Program-made: the position numbers and the translations under genes
Assembly (NCBI RefSeq): GCF_023715535.1
Contig: NZ_JAMBOI010000001.1
Coordinates: 1-64,000, forward strand
Reading direction: 5' to 3'
Length of the DNA: 64,000 bases
Origin: Sporosarcina luteola
Lineage (GTDB): Bacteria > Bacillota > Bacilli > Bacillales_A > Planococcaceae
Notes under the pieces: model-generated
What the model was told of the DNA's origin: nothing
Databases searched by the model: none
Seen by the model: the letters and a program-made list of their open reading frames with translations, nothing else
Shown here: positions 1 to 8,358 of the stretch, piece by piece
Layout: each line of letters begins with the position of its first letter
Numbering within the stretch: position 1 is the stretch's first letter

Positions 1-31
1 CCATATCTAGGTTAAAATTAAGTTGGGCCAT
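1..31 (-). CDS. Transposase N-terminus, partial (IS256 family)
   Basis: Only ten codons are in the window, reading M-A-Q-L-N-F-N-L-D-M, before the frame leaves at base 1. A GGAGG ribosome-binding site lies eight bases before the ATG at 31-29. The start is real by these criteria, but ten residues cannot identify a family. The assignment rests on the IS256-like inverted repeat about 100 bases upstream and on the general similarity of such N-termini in Mutator-type transposases. Whether the gene is intact is unknown. Confidence 0.5.
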   Translation of the reverse strand, partial: MAQLNFNLDM

Positions 32-127
32 TTTCCATTCCTCCAAATGTTTATCGTGGTTGAAAACATTTTATCACAGGGGATGGAAAAGGCCTTTTCC
101 TATTTACACAATTATATGGACTCAATC
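1..127 (-). mobile_element. IS256-family insertion sequence, terminal part
   Basis: The sequence reading leftward from 127 begins GATTGAGTCCATATAATTGT and continues GTAAATAGG. This closely resembles the terminal inverted repeat I recall for IS256-family elements (GATAAAGTCCGTATAATTGT). About 70 bases inside, at 31-29, a transposase-like reading frame starts and runs off the left edge. A perfect 16-bp palindrome (GGAAAAGG and its complement) lies at 85-100. The element end falls against the first unit of a 21-bp tandem array, so it appears to have inserted into or beside that array. The other end and any target duplication are outside the window. Confidence 0.72.
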
Positions 128-130
128 TTG

Positions 131-340
131 CTTTGGACGCGCGGGAACTCGCTTTGGACGCGTGGCCACTTACTTTGGACGCGCGACGGCTCGCTTTGGA
201 CGCGCAGCGGCTTGCTTTGGACGCGTGGCAACCCACTTTGGACGCGCGGCGACTTGCTTTGGACGGGTGGCCACTTGCTTTGGACGCGCGGCGACTCACT
301 TTGGACGCGCAGCGACCCACTTTGGACGTGCAGCGGCTCA
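131..340. repeat. 21-bp tandem array, ten units (family A)
   Basis: Ten head-to-tail units of exactly 21 bp start at 131, 152, 173, 194, 215, 236, 257, 278, 299 and 320. Each has a conserved core CTTTGGACGCG followed by about ten variable GC-rich bases. Because 21 is a multiple of three and the units lack stops, several frames on both strands stay open through the array, but none shows a ribosome site or a gene-like product. The same core recurs at 13384-13572. The array lies between the IS end and the terminator of the nucleotidase gene. Confidence 0.93.
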
Positions 341-360
341 CTAAGTATGCAGATACAATA

Positions 361-390
361 TAAAAAGAGCAGGAAAAATCCCCTGCTCTT
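361..390 (-). terminator. Rho-independent terminator of the nucleotidase gene
   Basis: AAGAGCAGG and CCTGCTCTT (365-390) form a nine-pair stem with a short loop. On the minus strand the stem is followed by TTTTTA. It lies twelve bases beyond the stop codon of the SLH nucleotidase. Confidence 0.85.
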
Positions 391-402
391 CTCGCTTTAT
401 AA

Positions 403-2781
403 TTACTTCAATTGAATTGAAAAGTTGGCAAATCCGTCTTTCGTCGGTGCGACAAATTCGATTCCGCTATCTGCTGGAATCAAGTCTTTCGCTTTTGCCG
501 ATGTTTCAAATACGATTTTCACATCTCCATCAACCGGAACGAACTTCCAATTGCCGTCAGTCGATGGATCGATTGTTTCTTCCGCAATCATATAATCCAT
601 GATCGCTTCACGATTTTCATATGCATATTCGATTTTATCGGATGCATTGATGACACCTGGGAAGCTTCCGCTGCCACGGTAATTGTTCGTCACGACGATG
701 AATTTCTGTGCGAGATCGATTTCCTTGCCGTCAAACTGTAAATTGACGATACGGTTTGCATCAGCATTGATCGTTTTTCCGGCATAGTCGTATTTCGCTG
801 GTTGAGTGACGTCGATTTCATACGTCACGCCGTCAATCACGTCGAAGTTATACGTACGGAATTCCGGATTGATCAAATTTTGCTGTTCTGTTGAAGCCGG
901 GTCGATTTGATTGAATTGACCCGCTGACATTTCGAGCCATTCCTTCACATCCGCGCCTGTCATGACGAGCGCATTCACTGTATTATCAAAGACATACAAG
1001 TCTGCTACGTTCTTGATTGCAACTTCCCCCGAAGGAATGTCAGTATAGTAGTTTGCCCCGTTGCGTCCGCCCGCTTTGAACGGTGCACCCGCGGAAAGGA
1101 TTGGTAGGCTATCATACTCTGTGCCTTTCAATTGCTCTTCGACATACCATTTCTGTGCGTTTGTAACGATTTGAATGGATGGGTCATCTTTCACTAAAGA
1201 AAAATAGCTCGTAATCGCGGATGTCGTTTTGCCGACAGGGCTGCGGACATATTCGATTGTACCTTCATGGGCTTCTTTCACAGCTTTGATGACTTTTTCC
1301 GAAGCAGCGTCCGATTTCGAGTCGATTTTACGGACAGCGCCTTTCCCGCTTACTACTTTCCAGCTGTCGCCGTCTTTTTCAAGAACAAGATCCATGACGC
1401 CTAAATGGCTTCCGAATTTGCCCGGCATGACGACAGGAGTTCCGTTCACTGTGCCGTTATCGCTGTCGACATTTTTCAAATCGGCAAAATCACCCGGGAA
1501 TACGGAGTGGTTATGGCCAGTCAGAATCGCATCGACTCCATCAATTTGGGAAATTTGATAAACAACATCATCTTCCCCTTTCGTATGGGTTTCATCTCCC
1601 ATTCCTGAGTGGGAAAGAACGATGACTACATCAGCGCCCGCCTCTTTTATTTCAGGGACGAATTTTTCGACAGTGTCTGCAGCATCTTCCGCAGTCACTT
1701 TCCCTTCAAGATGAGAACGATCCCAACGCATAATGCCCGGAGCGACAACACCGATGACGCCGACTTTAAGCTCATGCTTCGCACCGTTGCCGTCAACAAC
1801 TTCCTTATCCATGATGACGTATGGCGTGAAGCGGTTCTTACCCGTTTCTGCGTCATAAACGTTCGCATTCAATACCGGAAATGACGCTTCCGACAAGACG
1901 AGATCCAAAAAGTCTAGACCGTAATTGAACTCATGGTTCCCTAATGTGCCTGCATCATAATCTAGCGCTTGCAAAGCTGCCAACGCCGGGTGAAGCTCCC
2001 CTTTTTCCAATGGATCAACAGACACTTTATATCCGCCAAGCGGCGTTCCTTGAATCAAATCCCCATTATCGAATAATAGGTTATTCGGATTTTCAGCGCG
2101 TGCAGCGTCGATAAGAAGAGCTGTTTTCGCCAATCCGAACTCATTTGTCGGCTTGTCCTGGTAATAATCATAGTTCACAAAGTTCGTATGCAAATCGCTC
2201 GTGCCGAGAATACGCAATGCGACAGCATCTTTATTCGTTTCTTCCCCTTCAGGTGCGGCATTATACACCGCGAGCAATCGTTCGATGATCTTCTTCACTT
2301 GTCCTTTTGTCACGACTTGCTGAGGTTTCGCAGTGCCGTTCTCATATCCTCTGAATAAATCAAGTCCGACGCTTTTCGCCAGTTCTTCAGGTTCATCCGT
2401 TTTGAAGTCCGCCTTATCTTTGAAGCGGTCCAATAACGTGACCGGATAAGATTCTTCCGATTTCACTGCACGTGATGCGATTAAAAACGCGTGCTCGCGT
2501 GTCAGCTTCTCGTTCGGTCTGAGTTCGGTCGAAGTGGAACCTTTTATGAGTCCATTTTGTTTTGCCGCTTCAACGATAGGAGCCAACGTTGAGTCGACGT
2601 CCGTAAATTCATTTGTGCTTCCATCTCCTAATTCGAGATCGAGCGCTTCCACGACAGCCGAAATGAATTCACCGCGTGTCACATCTTGACTCCCTGCCGC
2701 CTTCGCGACAGACATTGAAAAACCGCCGAATGTCAGTGCCAATACAGCAATCCACATTCCAGCCTTCCGAATGAAAGACAT
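403..2781 (-). CDS. SLH-domain 5'-nucleotidase / 2',3'-cyclic phosphodiesterase
   Basis: A 792-residue secreted enzyme predicted to hydrolyse extracellular nucleotides or cyclic nucleotides to nucleoside and phosphate. Residues 1-29 form a signal peptide ending in A-K-A-A. Residues 30-175 contain S-layer homology repeats (VTRGEF, LTREHA, VVTKGQ), which dock proteins on pyruvylated wall polymer. The calcineurin-like phosphoesterase domain starts near 187, with metal motifs SDLH (195-198), GD (240-241), GNHE (281-284) and a later GHNH. The remaining C-terminal half matches the 5'-nucleotidase substrate-binding domain. The start has GGGGAG eight bases upstream. It lies next to glycerophosphodiester uptake genes, so phosphorus scavenging is the likely role. 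The exact substrate (YfkN-, CpdB- or UshA-like) cannot be told from sequence. Confidence 0.9.
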   Translation of the reverse strand: MSFIRKAGMWIAVLALTFGGFSMSVAKAAGSQDVTRGEFISAVVEALDLELGDGSTNEFTDVDSTLAPIVEAAKQNGLIKGSTSTELRPNEKLTREHAFLIASRAVKSEESYPVTLLDRFKDKADFKTDEPEELAKSVGLDLFRGYENGTAKPQQVVTKGQVKKIIERLLAVYNAAPEGEETNKDAVALRILGTSDLHTNFVNYDYYQDKPTNEFGLAKTALLIDAARAENPNNLLFDNGDLIQGTPLGGYKVSVDPLEKGELHPALAALQALDYDAGTLGNHEFNYGLDFLDLVLSEASFPVLNANVYDAETGKNRFTPYVIMDKEVVDGNGAKHELKVGVIGVVAPGIMRWDRSHLEGKVTAEDAADTVEKFVPEIKEAGADVVIVLSHSGMGDETHTKGEDDVVYQISQIDGVDAILTGHNHSVFPGDFADLKNVDSDNGTVNGTPVVMPGKFGSHLGVMDLVLEKDGDSWKVVSGKGAVRKIDSKSDAASEKVIKAVKEAHEGTIEYVRSPVGKTTSAITSYFSLVKDDPSIQIVTNAQKWYVEEQLKGTEYDSLPILSAGAPFKAGGRNGANYYTDIPSGEVAIKNVADLYVFDNTVNALVMTGADVKEWLEMSAGQFNQIDPASTEQQNLINPEFRTYNFDVIDGVTYEIDVTQPAKYDYAGKTINADANRIVNLQFDGKEIDLAQKFIVVTNNYRGSGSFPGVINASDKIEYAYENREAIMDYMIAEETIDPSTDGNWKFVPVDGDVKIVFETSAKAKDLIPADSGIEFVAPTKDGFANFSIQLK

Positions 2782-2905
2782 AATTCCATCTCCCCTGCTT
2801 ATTTATTATTTCAAGTGCAATTTTGCACATAAAACCAATTTTGGAAATCTACTAATCTTTATACTAACATAGTTGGCTAATAGCTCTATCCGTTATCTCA
2901 TGCAC

Positions 2906-2940
2906 AAAAGCCGGCCGGCAATCGATAGTTGATTGCCGGA
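2906..2940 (-). terminator. Terminator after ugpB
   Basis: CCGGCAATC and GATTGCCGG form a nine-pair stem with a seven-base loop. On the minus strand it is followed by a second CCGGC and a short T run. It sits ten bases beyond the ugpB stop. Confidence 0.7.
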
Positions 2941-2950
2941 CAGCCTCTAC

Positions 2951-4336
2951 TCATTTTTTCGTCTTGTTTGCGATTTCCATCGCACGGTTCGTTCCTTCAG
3001 CAGCCTTATCAAGGACTTCCTGCGGACCTTTTCCTTGGTAGAGCTCTTCCAAGGCTGTTACGATCTGCTGTCTAGATTCAGGGAAGACGGAAATGAGCGC
3101 GCCTTGTGTAGCAAGCCCTGGAACCGTATCTTGAAGCTGATCCACCGTCACTTTGAATTGCGGGAATTCAGCCCACTTGTCTTTTACGTTCTGCTCTTCA
3201 TACGCAGCAGGGTTGATGGCGAAATATCCTGTGTCAAGATGCCATTTCGCTTGGACTTCAGGCGTCGTCATGTACTTCATGAACTCCCATGCCGCTTCCT
3301 GATCCTCTTCTGCAATCCCTTTGGACATCCATAACGAAGCGCCGCCGATGACTACGCCGTTCCGCTTTACTTCATCCGCATGCGGAATATAAGCGACACC
3401 GACGTCAAATGGAGCGTTCTTGATTGCGCCCGCTACACCCGCAGACGAGTCCATATACATAGCAACTTTACCCGTAGCAAATGCGGAGCGGATATCATCC
3501 CAGTTCGTTCCGAAGTTTCCGAAAGTACCTGCTTTGTTCATCGTATCGAGGAAACGGAATACGTTCAGCCCTTCAGGACCATTGAATAAAGCCTCAGTTG
3601 CATCTCCCGATCTTCCGTTGTCTTCATTTACATACAAGCCGCCCTGCGTCGCAACGAGCTGCTCGAAGAACCAACCGTATGTCAGCATGGAAAACCCATA
3701 CATCTCATCCGTTTTCAGCTTCGCAGCCGCGTCGATCACTTCCGCGAACGTTTCAGGAGCTTTATCAGGATCAAGCCCCGCCGCTTTGAACGCGTCTTTG
3801 TTGTAGATCATGACAGGCGTAGATGAGTTGAACGGCATTGAATAAAGTTCACCGTCGACGCGGTAGTAGTTCAAAATATTCCCCTCAAGCTGGGAAAGAT
3901 CATAATTGTCTTCGTCGATGAATTTCTGCATCGGCTCGATATAGCCGCTGTCGATCATATATTTTGTTCCGACTTCAAACACTTGCGTTATGGCAGGAGC
4001 ATCCTTCGTTCCACCGACGCCGCGGAGCTTCGTCAACGACTCTTCATAGGACCCTTGGAATTCCGCCTTCACTTCGTATTTGTCCTGGGATTCATTGAAC
4101 CCTTTGACGATGGCGTCGATCGACTCCTGTCCTGTGCCAGACATCGCATGCCAGAACTCGATGGATACTTTTTCGCCAGTCGCGGCGCCATCGGTTTTCG
4201 TCCCTTCCGTTTCTGAAGATGTGTCATTCGTTTTTGGTTCATCCTTATCCTTGCTGTCGCTGTTCGTACAAGCCGTCAAAATTGCAACAGCCAAAATCAA
4301 CATCCAAAACAAAGACGATTTGATCATTTTCTTCAA
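2951..4336 (-). CDS. ugpB: ABC transporter glycerol-3-phosphate/sugar-binding lipoprotein
   Basis: Extracellular solute-binding protein (family 1) of a CUT1-type ABC importer, 461 residues. A lipoprotein signal ends in L-T-A-C near residue 23, so the protein is anchored to the outer face of the membrane. A low-complexity acidic linker follows, then the periplasmic-binding fold with phrases such as IEFWHAMSGTGQ that fit UgpB-like proteins. The start is TTG at 4336, supported by GGGGTG eight bases upstream; an internal ATG nine bases later is too far from it. It is the last gene of the ugpC-A-E-B operon, 25 bases after ugpE. Glycerol-3-phosphate or glycerophosphocholine is the likely ligand, inferred from the divergent glycerophosphodiesterase; a sugar remains possible. 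Confidence 0.82.
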   Translation of the reverse strand: MKKMIKSSLFWMLILAVAILTACTNSDSKDKDEPKTNDTSSETEGTKTDGAATGEKVSIEFWHAMSGTGQESIDAIVKGFNESQDKYEVKAEFQGSYEESLTKLRGVGGTKDAPAITQVFEVGTKYMIDSGYIEPMQKFIDEDNYDLSQLEGNILNYYRVDGELYSMPFNSSTPVMIYNKDAFKAAGLDPDKAPETFAEVIDAAAKLKTDEMYGFSMLTYGWFFEQLVATQGGLYVNEDNGRSGDATEALFNGPEGLNVFRFLDTMNKAGTFGNFGTNWDDIRSAFATGKVAMYMDSSAGVAGAIKNAPFDVGVAYIPHADEVKRNGVVIGGASLWMSKGIAEEDQEAAWEFMKYMTTPEVQAKWHLDTGYFAINPAAYEEQNVKDKWAEFPQFKVTVDQLQDTVPGLATQGALISVFPESRQQIVTALEELYQGKGPQEVLDKAAEGTNRAMEIANKTKK

Positions 4337-4361
4337 TTAACAAGCACCCCTTTTTAATCGA

Positions 4362-5180
4362 TTATTTCAATGCGCCTTGTGATAATCCTTTTTGCAGCTG
4401 CTTCTGTCCGATGAACAGCAAAAGCAGCGTCGGTATGATGACTACGATGACTCCTGCCATGACCACCCCCCATTCGGTTGCGATTTCTTGGGACTGCAGC
4501 TGCTTCAGGCCAATCTGTACGGTCCGCACGGATTTATTTGTCGTAATGAGCAGCGGCCATAAATACATATTCCAAGTCGTCAGGAAGCCATAGGCGCCCA
4601 ATGTGACGAGGCTTGTTTTCGAAACTGGCAGGACGACCCGCCAGAAAAAGCGGAACCGGCTTAAGCCTGCAATTTGTGAGGCTTCGTGCAGCTCCTTCGG
4701 AATTGTGAGGAAATGCTGGCGAAGCAGGAATGTGCCGAATGCGAGCGCGAAAAAAGGCAACGTGAGCCCCTGGTACGTGTTGAACCAGTCAAGCTTGCGG
4801 ATTGTGAACACGTTCGGAATCATCGTAGCTTCCCAAGGAATCATCATTGTTGAAATGAACAGGAAGAAGATGAAATCCCTTCCTTTGAATTTTAAAAAGA
4901 CGAATGCATAGGCAGCAAGACTGCAGACGACGAGCTGGCCAAGCATGACGCTCACCGAAACGATGAAGCTGTTCAATAAGTAGTTCAGCAAAGGCAATCG
5001 GCTGAACACTTTGCTGTAGTTTTCAAAACTGAGCGACTCCGGAAAAAATTTACCTTGGATGATCTCCGGCCCCGTCATGAATGAAATCATGAATGCGTAC
5101 AATACCGGAAAGAAGACGAATGCTGATGTGACAATCAAAAGGAAATAAATCCATATCTTTTGAGGGAGCCCCATTTTCAT
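4362..5180 (-). CDS. ugpE: ABC transporter permease, UgpE/MalG type
   Basis: Inner-membrane subunit of a CUT1 importer, 272 residues with about six hydrophobic segments. The cytoplasmic EAA loop that contacts the ATPase is visible as ELHEASQIAGLSRFRFFWR. The ATG overlaps the ugpA stop by four bases, which implies translational coupling. UgpE partners UgpA to form the channel, with UgpB delivering substrate and UgpC supplying ATP hydrolysis. Length and motif are normal for the family. Family assignment is secure; the substrate is inferred from context. Confidence 0.85.
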   Translation of the reverse strand: MKMGLPQKIWIYFLLIVTSAFVFFPVLYAFMISFMTGPEIIQGKFFPESLSFENYSKVFSRLPLLNYLLNSFIVSVSVMLGQLVVCSLAAYAFVFLKFKGRDFIFFLFISTMMIPWEATMIPNVFTIRKLDWFNTYQGLTLPFFALAFGTFLLRQHFLTIPKELHEASQIAGLSRFRFFWRVVLPVSKTSLVTLGAYGFLTTWNMYLWPLLITTNKSVRTVQIGLKQLQSQEIATEWGVVMAGVIVVIIPTLLLLFIGQKQLQKGLSQGALK

Positions 5181-6079
5181 TGGTAATGCACCTTCCTTTC
5201 ACCCAATTTGAATTGGAGGATGGTGACAATCAAGATGATGAGGAATAAAATGACGGCTTGTGCACTTGCGGTTCCGAACTGATAGTTGATGAACGCCTCC
5301 CGGTAGATCGAGTAGACAATCAAGTTCGTCGACTGCGAAGGTCCGCCTTTCGTCAAAATATCGATCTGGCCGAACGTCTGGAACGCATTGATGAGGGAAA
5401 TCGTGATGATGAAGAACAGCGTAGGCGACAGCATCGGCAAGGTGATGCGCCTCAATCGATAGAAATAGCCTGCACCATCGATTCTCGAACTCTCGTAAAG
5501 ATGTTCGTCGATGTTTTGCAAACCACCTAGCAGAATTAGGAATGAAAAACCAATATTCATCCAGATCGTGGAAATTGATACGGATAACAATGCCCATTCA
5601 GGATCGAGCAGCCACTGGATCTGCGGAAGACTCAAGACGCCCAGCAACCGGTTGAACATCCCGATGCTTGGGTTGAACATGAATAGCCAGATGACGGATG
5701 ATGCCGCCACCGAGATGCCCATCGTAGACGAATACATCGTCCGGAAGAAGCCGATGCCCTTCAATTTTTCATTTGCAAGCAGCGCGAAAAACAGCGCAAG
5801 AACGATTGTAATTGGAACTGTATACAAGACAAAAAGCCCCGTCGCTTTCATGCTGTTTTGGAATTCAGATGAGCCGAGCAAGTACACGAAGTTTTCAAAT
5901 CCAACCATTATGGCGGCATTTCCCGTCTGATCCGTTAGGAAAAAGCTCAAATAGATCGTCCGGAACATTGGATAGAATACGAAAACGGAAAACAGAATAA
6001 TAGAGGGTAATAAATAAAGGGCAGCTGTCCGGCCGTCCACGGTTTTCCGCCACATCGTCATCGTTGAAGGACGGGTCAT
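5177..6079 (-). CDS. ugpA: ABC transporter permease, UgpA/MalF type
   Basis: The second membrane subunit of the importer, 300 residues, about six membrane spans starting near residue 18. The EAA loop appears as LYESSRIDGAGYFYRLRR near residues 208-225. The start overlaps the ugpC stop by four bases and has AAGAGGTG upstream. The protein lacks the long N-terminal extension of enterobacterial MalF, as expected for UgpA-type subunits. It should form a heterodimeric channel with the next gene product. Confidence 0.85.
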   Translation of the reverse strand: MTRPSTMTMWRKTVDGRTAALYLLPSIILFSVFVFYPMFRTIYLSFFLTDQTGNAAIMVGFENFVYLLGSSEFQNSMKATGLFVLYTVPITIVLALFFALLANEKLKGIGFFRTMYSSTMGISVAASSVIWLFMFNPSIGMFNRLLGVLSLPQIQWLLDPEWALLSVSISTIWMNIGFSFLILLGGLQNIDEHLYESSRIDGAGYFYRLRRITLPMLSPTLFFIITISLINAFQTFGQIDILTKGGPSQSTNLIVYSIYREAFINYQFGTASAQAVILFLIILIVTILQFKLGERKVHYQ

Positions 6080-7209
6080 GGTGACACCTCTTGCTGCTTG
6101 ACGTAATTGCCATAGTCGATCGTCTTTTTAATGAGTTCTCCGCTCTGTTCGTCAAAGATGGACAAAGATTCGAATTCCATTCGGACAGGTATCCGGTCGC
6201 CGATGTCGATATGCCATTGACCGCTCCATTTCGCCATCCATTCCTCCTCACCCATTTTGAATGAAAAGACGGTTTCATTCCCGAGGATTTCCACATTCGT
6301 CACTTCCACGTGGAAAACGTCTTCCGCTACCGTTTCCGGTGCTATCGGATGAAGGCTTTCCGGCCGGACCCCGACAGTCATGGATTGCCTTGGGAGTTTT
6401 CCGATGTCATCAACTGGTACGGACAACCGCAGCGCATTACCGATGACCAGTTCAGAAGCCGATAAATCGAATTCAGCTTTTGCCAGGTTCATCGGCGGTG
6501 CTCCAATGAACGTCGCGACGAACGGATTTGCAGGATAATTGTAAATATCGATTGGCTTTCCGATTTGCTGGATCTTTCCTTCATGGAGGATCATTATTCG
6601 GTCGCCCATCGTCATCGCTTCCACTTGGTCATGGGTGACGTAGATCATCGTAATGCCAAGGCTCCTTTGAATCCTTCTGATTTCCGAGCGCATATGGGCC
6701 CGCAGTTTGGCGTCCAGATTGGATAAAGGCTCATCCATCAGGCAGATCGGCGTCTCACTGACAATTGCTCTTGCAAGGGCGACGCGCTGCCGCTGCCCGC
6801 CGGAAAGTTCACGCGGCTTGCGCTCGAGATAGTCCGTCAAGCCGAGCATTTCCGCCACTTCGACCGCCTTTCTCCGCTGCTCCTCCTTCTTCATCTTTTT
6901 CACATCGAGGCCGAACGTTATATTTTGCTGAACCGACAAATGCGGATATAGTGCATAATTTTGAAAGACCATTGAAAGATCACGTTTATTAGGAGACAGG
7001 TTATTCGCGACCTTCTCCCCGATTTTCAATGTCCCGCCGGTGATTTCCTCTAGACCTGCAATCATCCGGAGCATCGTGCTTTTTCCGCATCCTGAAGGAC
7101 CGACAAGGACAAAAAACTCGCCCGGCTCAATTGTAACGTTTATATTGGATATAACGTCCACTTGCTTATCGTATGATTTAGAGACGTCTATCAATTCAAC
7201 TCTTTTCAT
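6076..7209 (-). CDS. ugpC: ABC transporter ATPase, UgpC/MsmK type
   Basis: Cytoplasmic ATPase of 377 residues. Walker A is GPSGCGKST (37-45), the signature is LSGGQ (135-139), Walker B is ICLMDE (155-160) and the switch histidine lies in YVTHDQ (190-195). The C-terminal third carries the OB-fold (TOBE/MalK-type) regulatory region seen in UgpC, MsmK and MalK. It is first in the operon, so the order is C-A-E-B rather than the enterobacterial B-A-E-C. MsmK-type ATPases can serve several importers; its position at the head of a single set argues for a dedicated one. Confidence 0.88.
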   Translation of the reverse strand: MKRVELIDVSKSYDKQVDVISNINVTIEPGEFFVLVGPSGCGKSTMLRMIAGLEEITGGTLKIGEKVANNLSPNKRDLSMVFQNYALYPHLSVQQNITFGLDVKKMKKEEQRRKAVEVAEMLGLTDYLERKPRELSGGQRQRVALARAIVSETPICLMDEPLSNLDAKLRAHMRSEIRRIQRSLGITMIYVTHDQVEAMTMGDRIMILHEGKIQQIGKPIDIYNYPANPFVATFIGAPPMNLAKAEFDLSASELVIGNALRLSVPVDDIGKLPRQSMTVGVRPESLHPIAPETVAEDVFHVEVTNVEILGNETVFSFKMGEEEWMAKWSGQWHIDIGDRIPVRMEFESLSIFDEQSGELIKKTIDYGNYVKQQEVSP

Positions 7210-7347
7210 TGATCAAATTCCTTTCTGTAAATACCTCTATAGTAATCTGAATAAATGTACTAGTGACACACTTCGATAAAAGGCGTCATGATTCCTTCCT
7301 TTTTTCAAAATCTTTACAATTACTTTACGTTCAAGGAGGAAATATCC

Positions 7348-8214
7348 GTGAAAAAAGGGGTTCTTCTAAGCTTGCTTATCCTTCTATCGGCATGTTCGAC
7401 GGCATCTATGGCGGCATCTTTGCCTGCCGACAAGTTTCTGATCATCGCGCATCGGGGGGCTTCCGCCTATGCCCCGGAGCATTCCTTGCTTTCCTATGGA
7501 TTGGCAGTGCAGATGAAGGCGGATTATATCGAATTGGATGTGCATATGACGAAAGACGGAGAACTAGTTTCGATGCATGACCCTTTCGTTCATTTGCCGG
7601 ATGGCAGAAAACAGATCGCAGAAGTGGATTTCCAGGAGTTAAAAGAAATTCGCCGTGAGTCTGACTACGACGGGAAGCTTTCGGTTTCATTGCCTGAAGG
7701 AATCGATCCGCTGCGCATCGTCAGTACGGAGGAGATTTTTTCGTACTTCCAAGATGATGTCAATTACTATATCGAACTGAAGACACCCGCCTCCTACCCG
7801 GGAATCGAGGACGCTTTGCTCGGACAGCTAAGGGCATTCGGGCTGCTGCCGTTAGAAGACATGGAACTGCCGAAAGTGATCCTGCAATCATTCGATGCCA
7901 GATCTCTAAAGAGCATCCATGAGCAGGAGCCGGCCATTCCGCTTATTCAACTGTATTCGGTGAAAAATGAAACGATGCTAACGAAAAAACGATTGGAAAA
8001 AGTCGCGGAGTATGCGTCAGGCATAGGCATCGATAAGTCGGTTGTAACAGAGGAGTTGGTTGAGCTTGCACATGATGAGGATTTGCATGTACATCCGTTC
8101 ACTGTGAATGAAGAGAAGGAAATCCGTCGCATGATTGAAATCGGCGCAGATGGCATCTTTACAGATGTGCCGGATGTCGCGGTCGAGGTGGTTGAGGAGA
8201 TGCGGGGTGAGTAA
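7348..8214 (+). CDS. glpQ: Glycerophosphodiester phosphodiesterase, lipoprotein
   Basis: Hydrolyses glycerophosphodiesters released from phospholipids to glycerol-3-phosphate and an alcohol. The start is GTG at 7348, because AAGGAGGA lies seven bases upstream; an upstream start at 7288 would place 20 extra residues before the signal peptide. A lipoprotein signal ends in L-L-S-A-C (C16). GDPD active-site motifs are HRG (35-37), ELD (62-64) and the histidine in SMHDPF (near 77). Length (288) is usual for bacterial GDPDs. It is divergent from ugpC, so its product can feed the adjacent importer, as UgpQ does for Ugp in enterobacteria. Confidence 0.9.
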   Translation: MKKGVLLSLLILLSACSTASMAASLPADKFLIIAHRGASAYAPEHSLLSYGLAVQMKADYIELDVHMTKDGELVSMHDPFVHLPDGRKQIAEVDFQELKEIRRESDYDGKLSVSLPEGIDPLRIVSTEEIFSYFQDDVNYYIELKTPASYPGIEDALLGQLRAFGLLPLEDMELPKVILQSFDARSLKSIHEQEPAIPLIQLYSVKNETMLTKKRLEKVAEYASGIGIDKSVVTEELVELAHDEDLHVHPFTVNEEKEIRRMIEIGADGIFTDVPDVAVEVVEEMRGE

Positions 8215-8254
8215 GGGTTTTCCAGCTGAATGGGAGTGGCCAAAGTCCCGGAAT

Positions 8255-8304
8255 GAGCATAACTGTGGTATAGTCGCGCATAACTAGCGCAAACTCGCGC
8301 ATAG
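8255..8304. repeat. Short 20-bp repeat cluster (family B), about three units
   Basis: CATAA or CATAG cores preceded by AG or GCG recur at 8258, 8278 and 8300, that is with steps of 20 and 22 bases. This is a degenerate copy of the CGCATAA-core arrays found at 28166, 35551 and 51711. It lies between the convergent ends of glpQ and the aminotransferase gene. Confidence 0.6.
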
Positions 8305-8317
8305 CTTTTCCAGGCTA

Positions 8318-8352
8318 GAAAAAACCTCCCTATTCGATAGAATAGGGAGGTT
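8318..8352 (-). terminator. Terminator between convergent glpQ and aminotransferase genes
   Basis: AACCTCCCTATTC (8323-8335) pairs perfectly with GAATAGGGAGGTT (8340-8352). An A run on the plus strand before the stem gives a T run on the minus strand, so it serves the aminotransferase gene best. Confidence 0.9.
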
Positions 8353-8358
8353 CTGTCT

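Noticed and set aside
23-415. Overlapping open frames on both strands in the first 400 bases
   Set aside because: They result from the stop-free 21-bp array; none has a ribosome site suited to its start and the products are simple repeats.
7313-7329. PhoP-box-like pair TTTACA-n5-TTTACG between ugpC and glpQ
   Set aside because: The 11-base step fits, but the pair lies four bases before the glpQ ribosome site and far from any plausible ugpC promoter, so its position is wrong for either gene.
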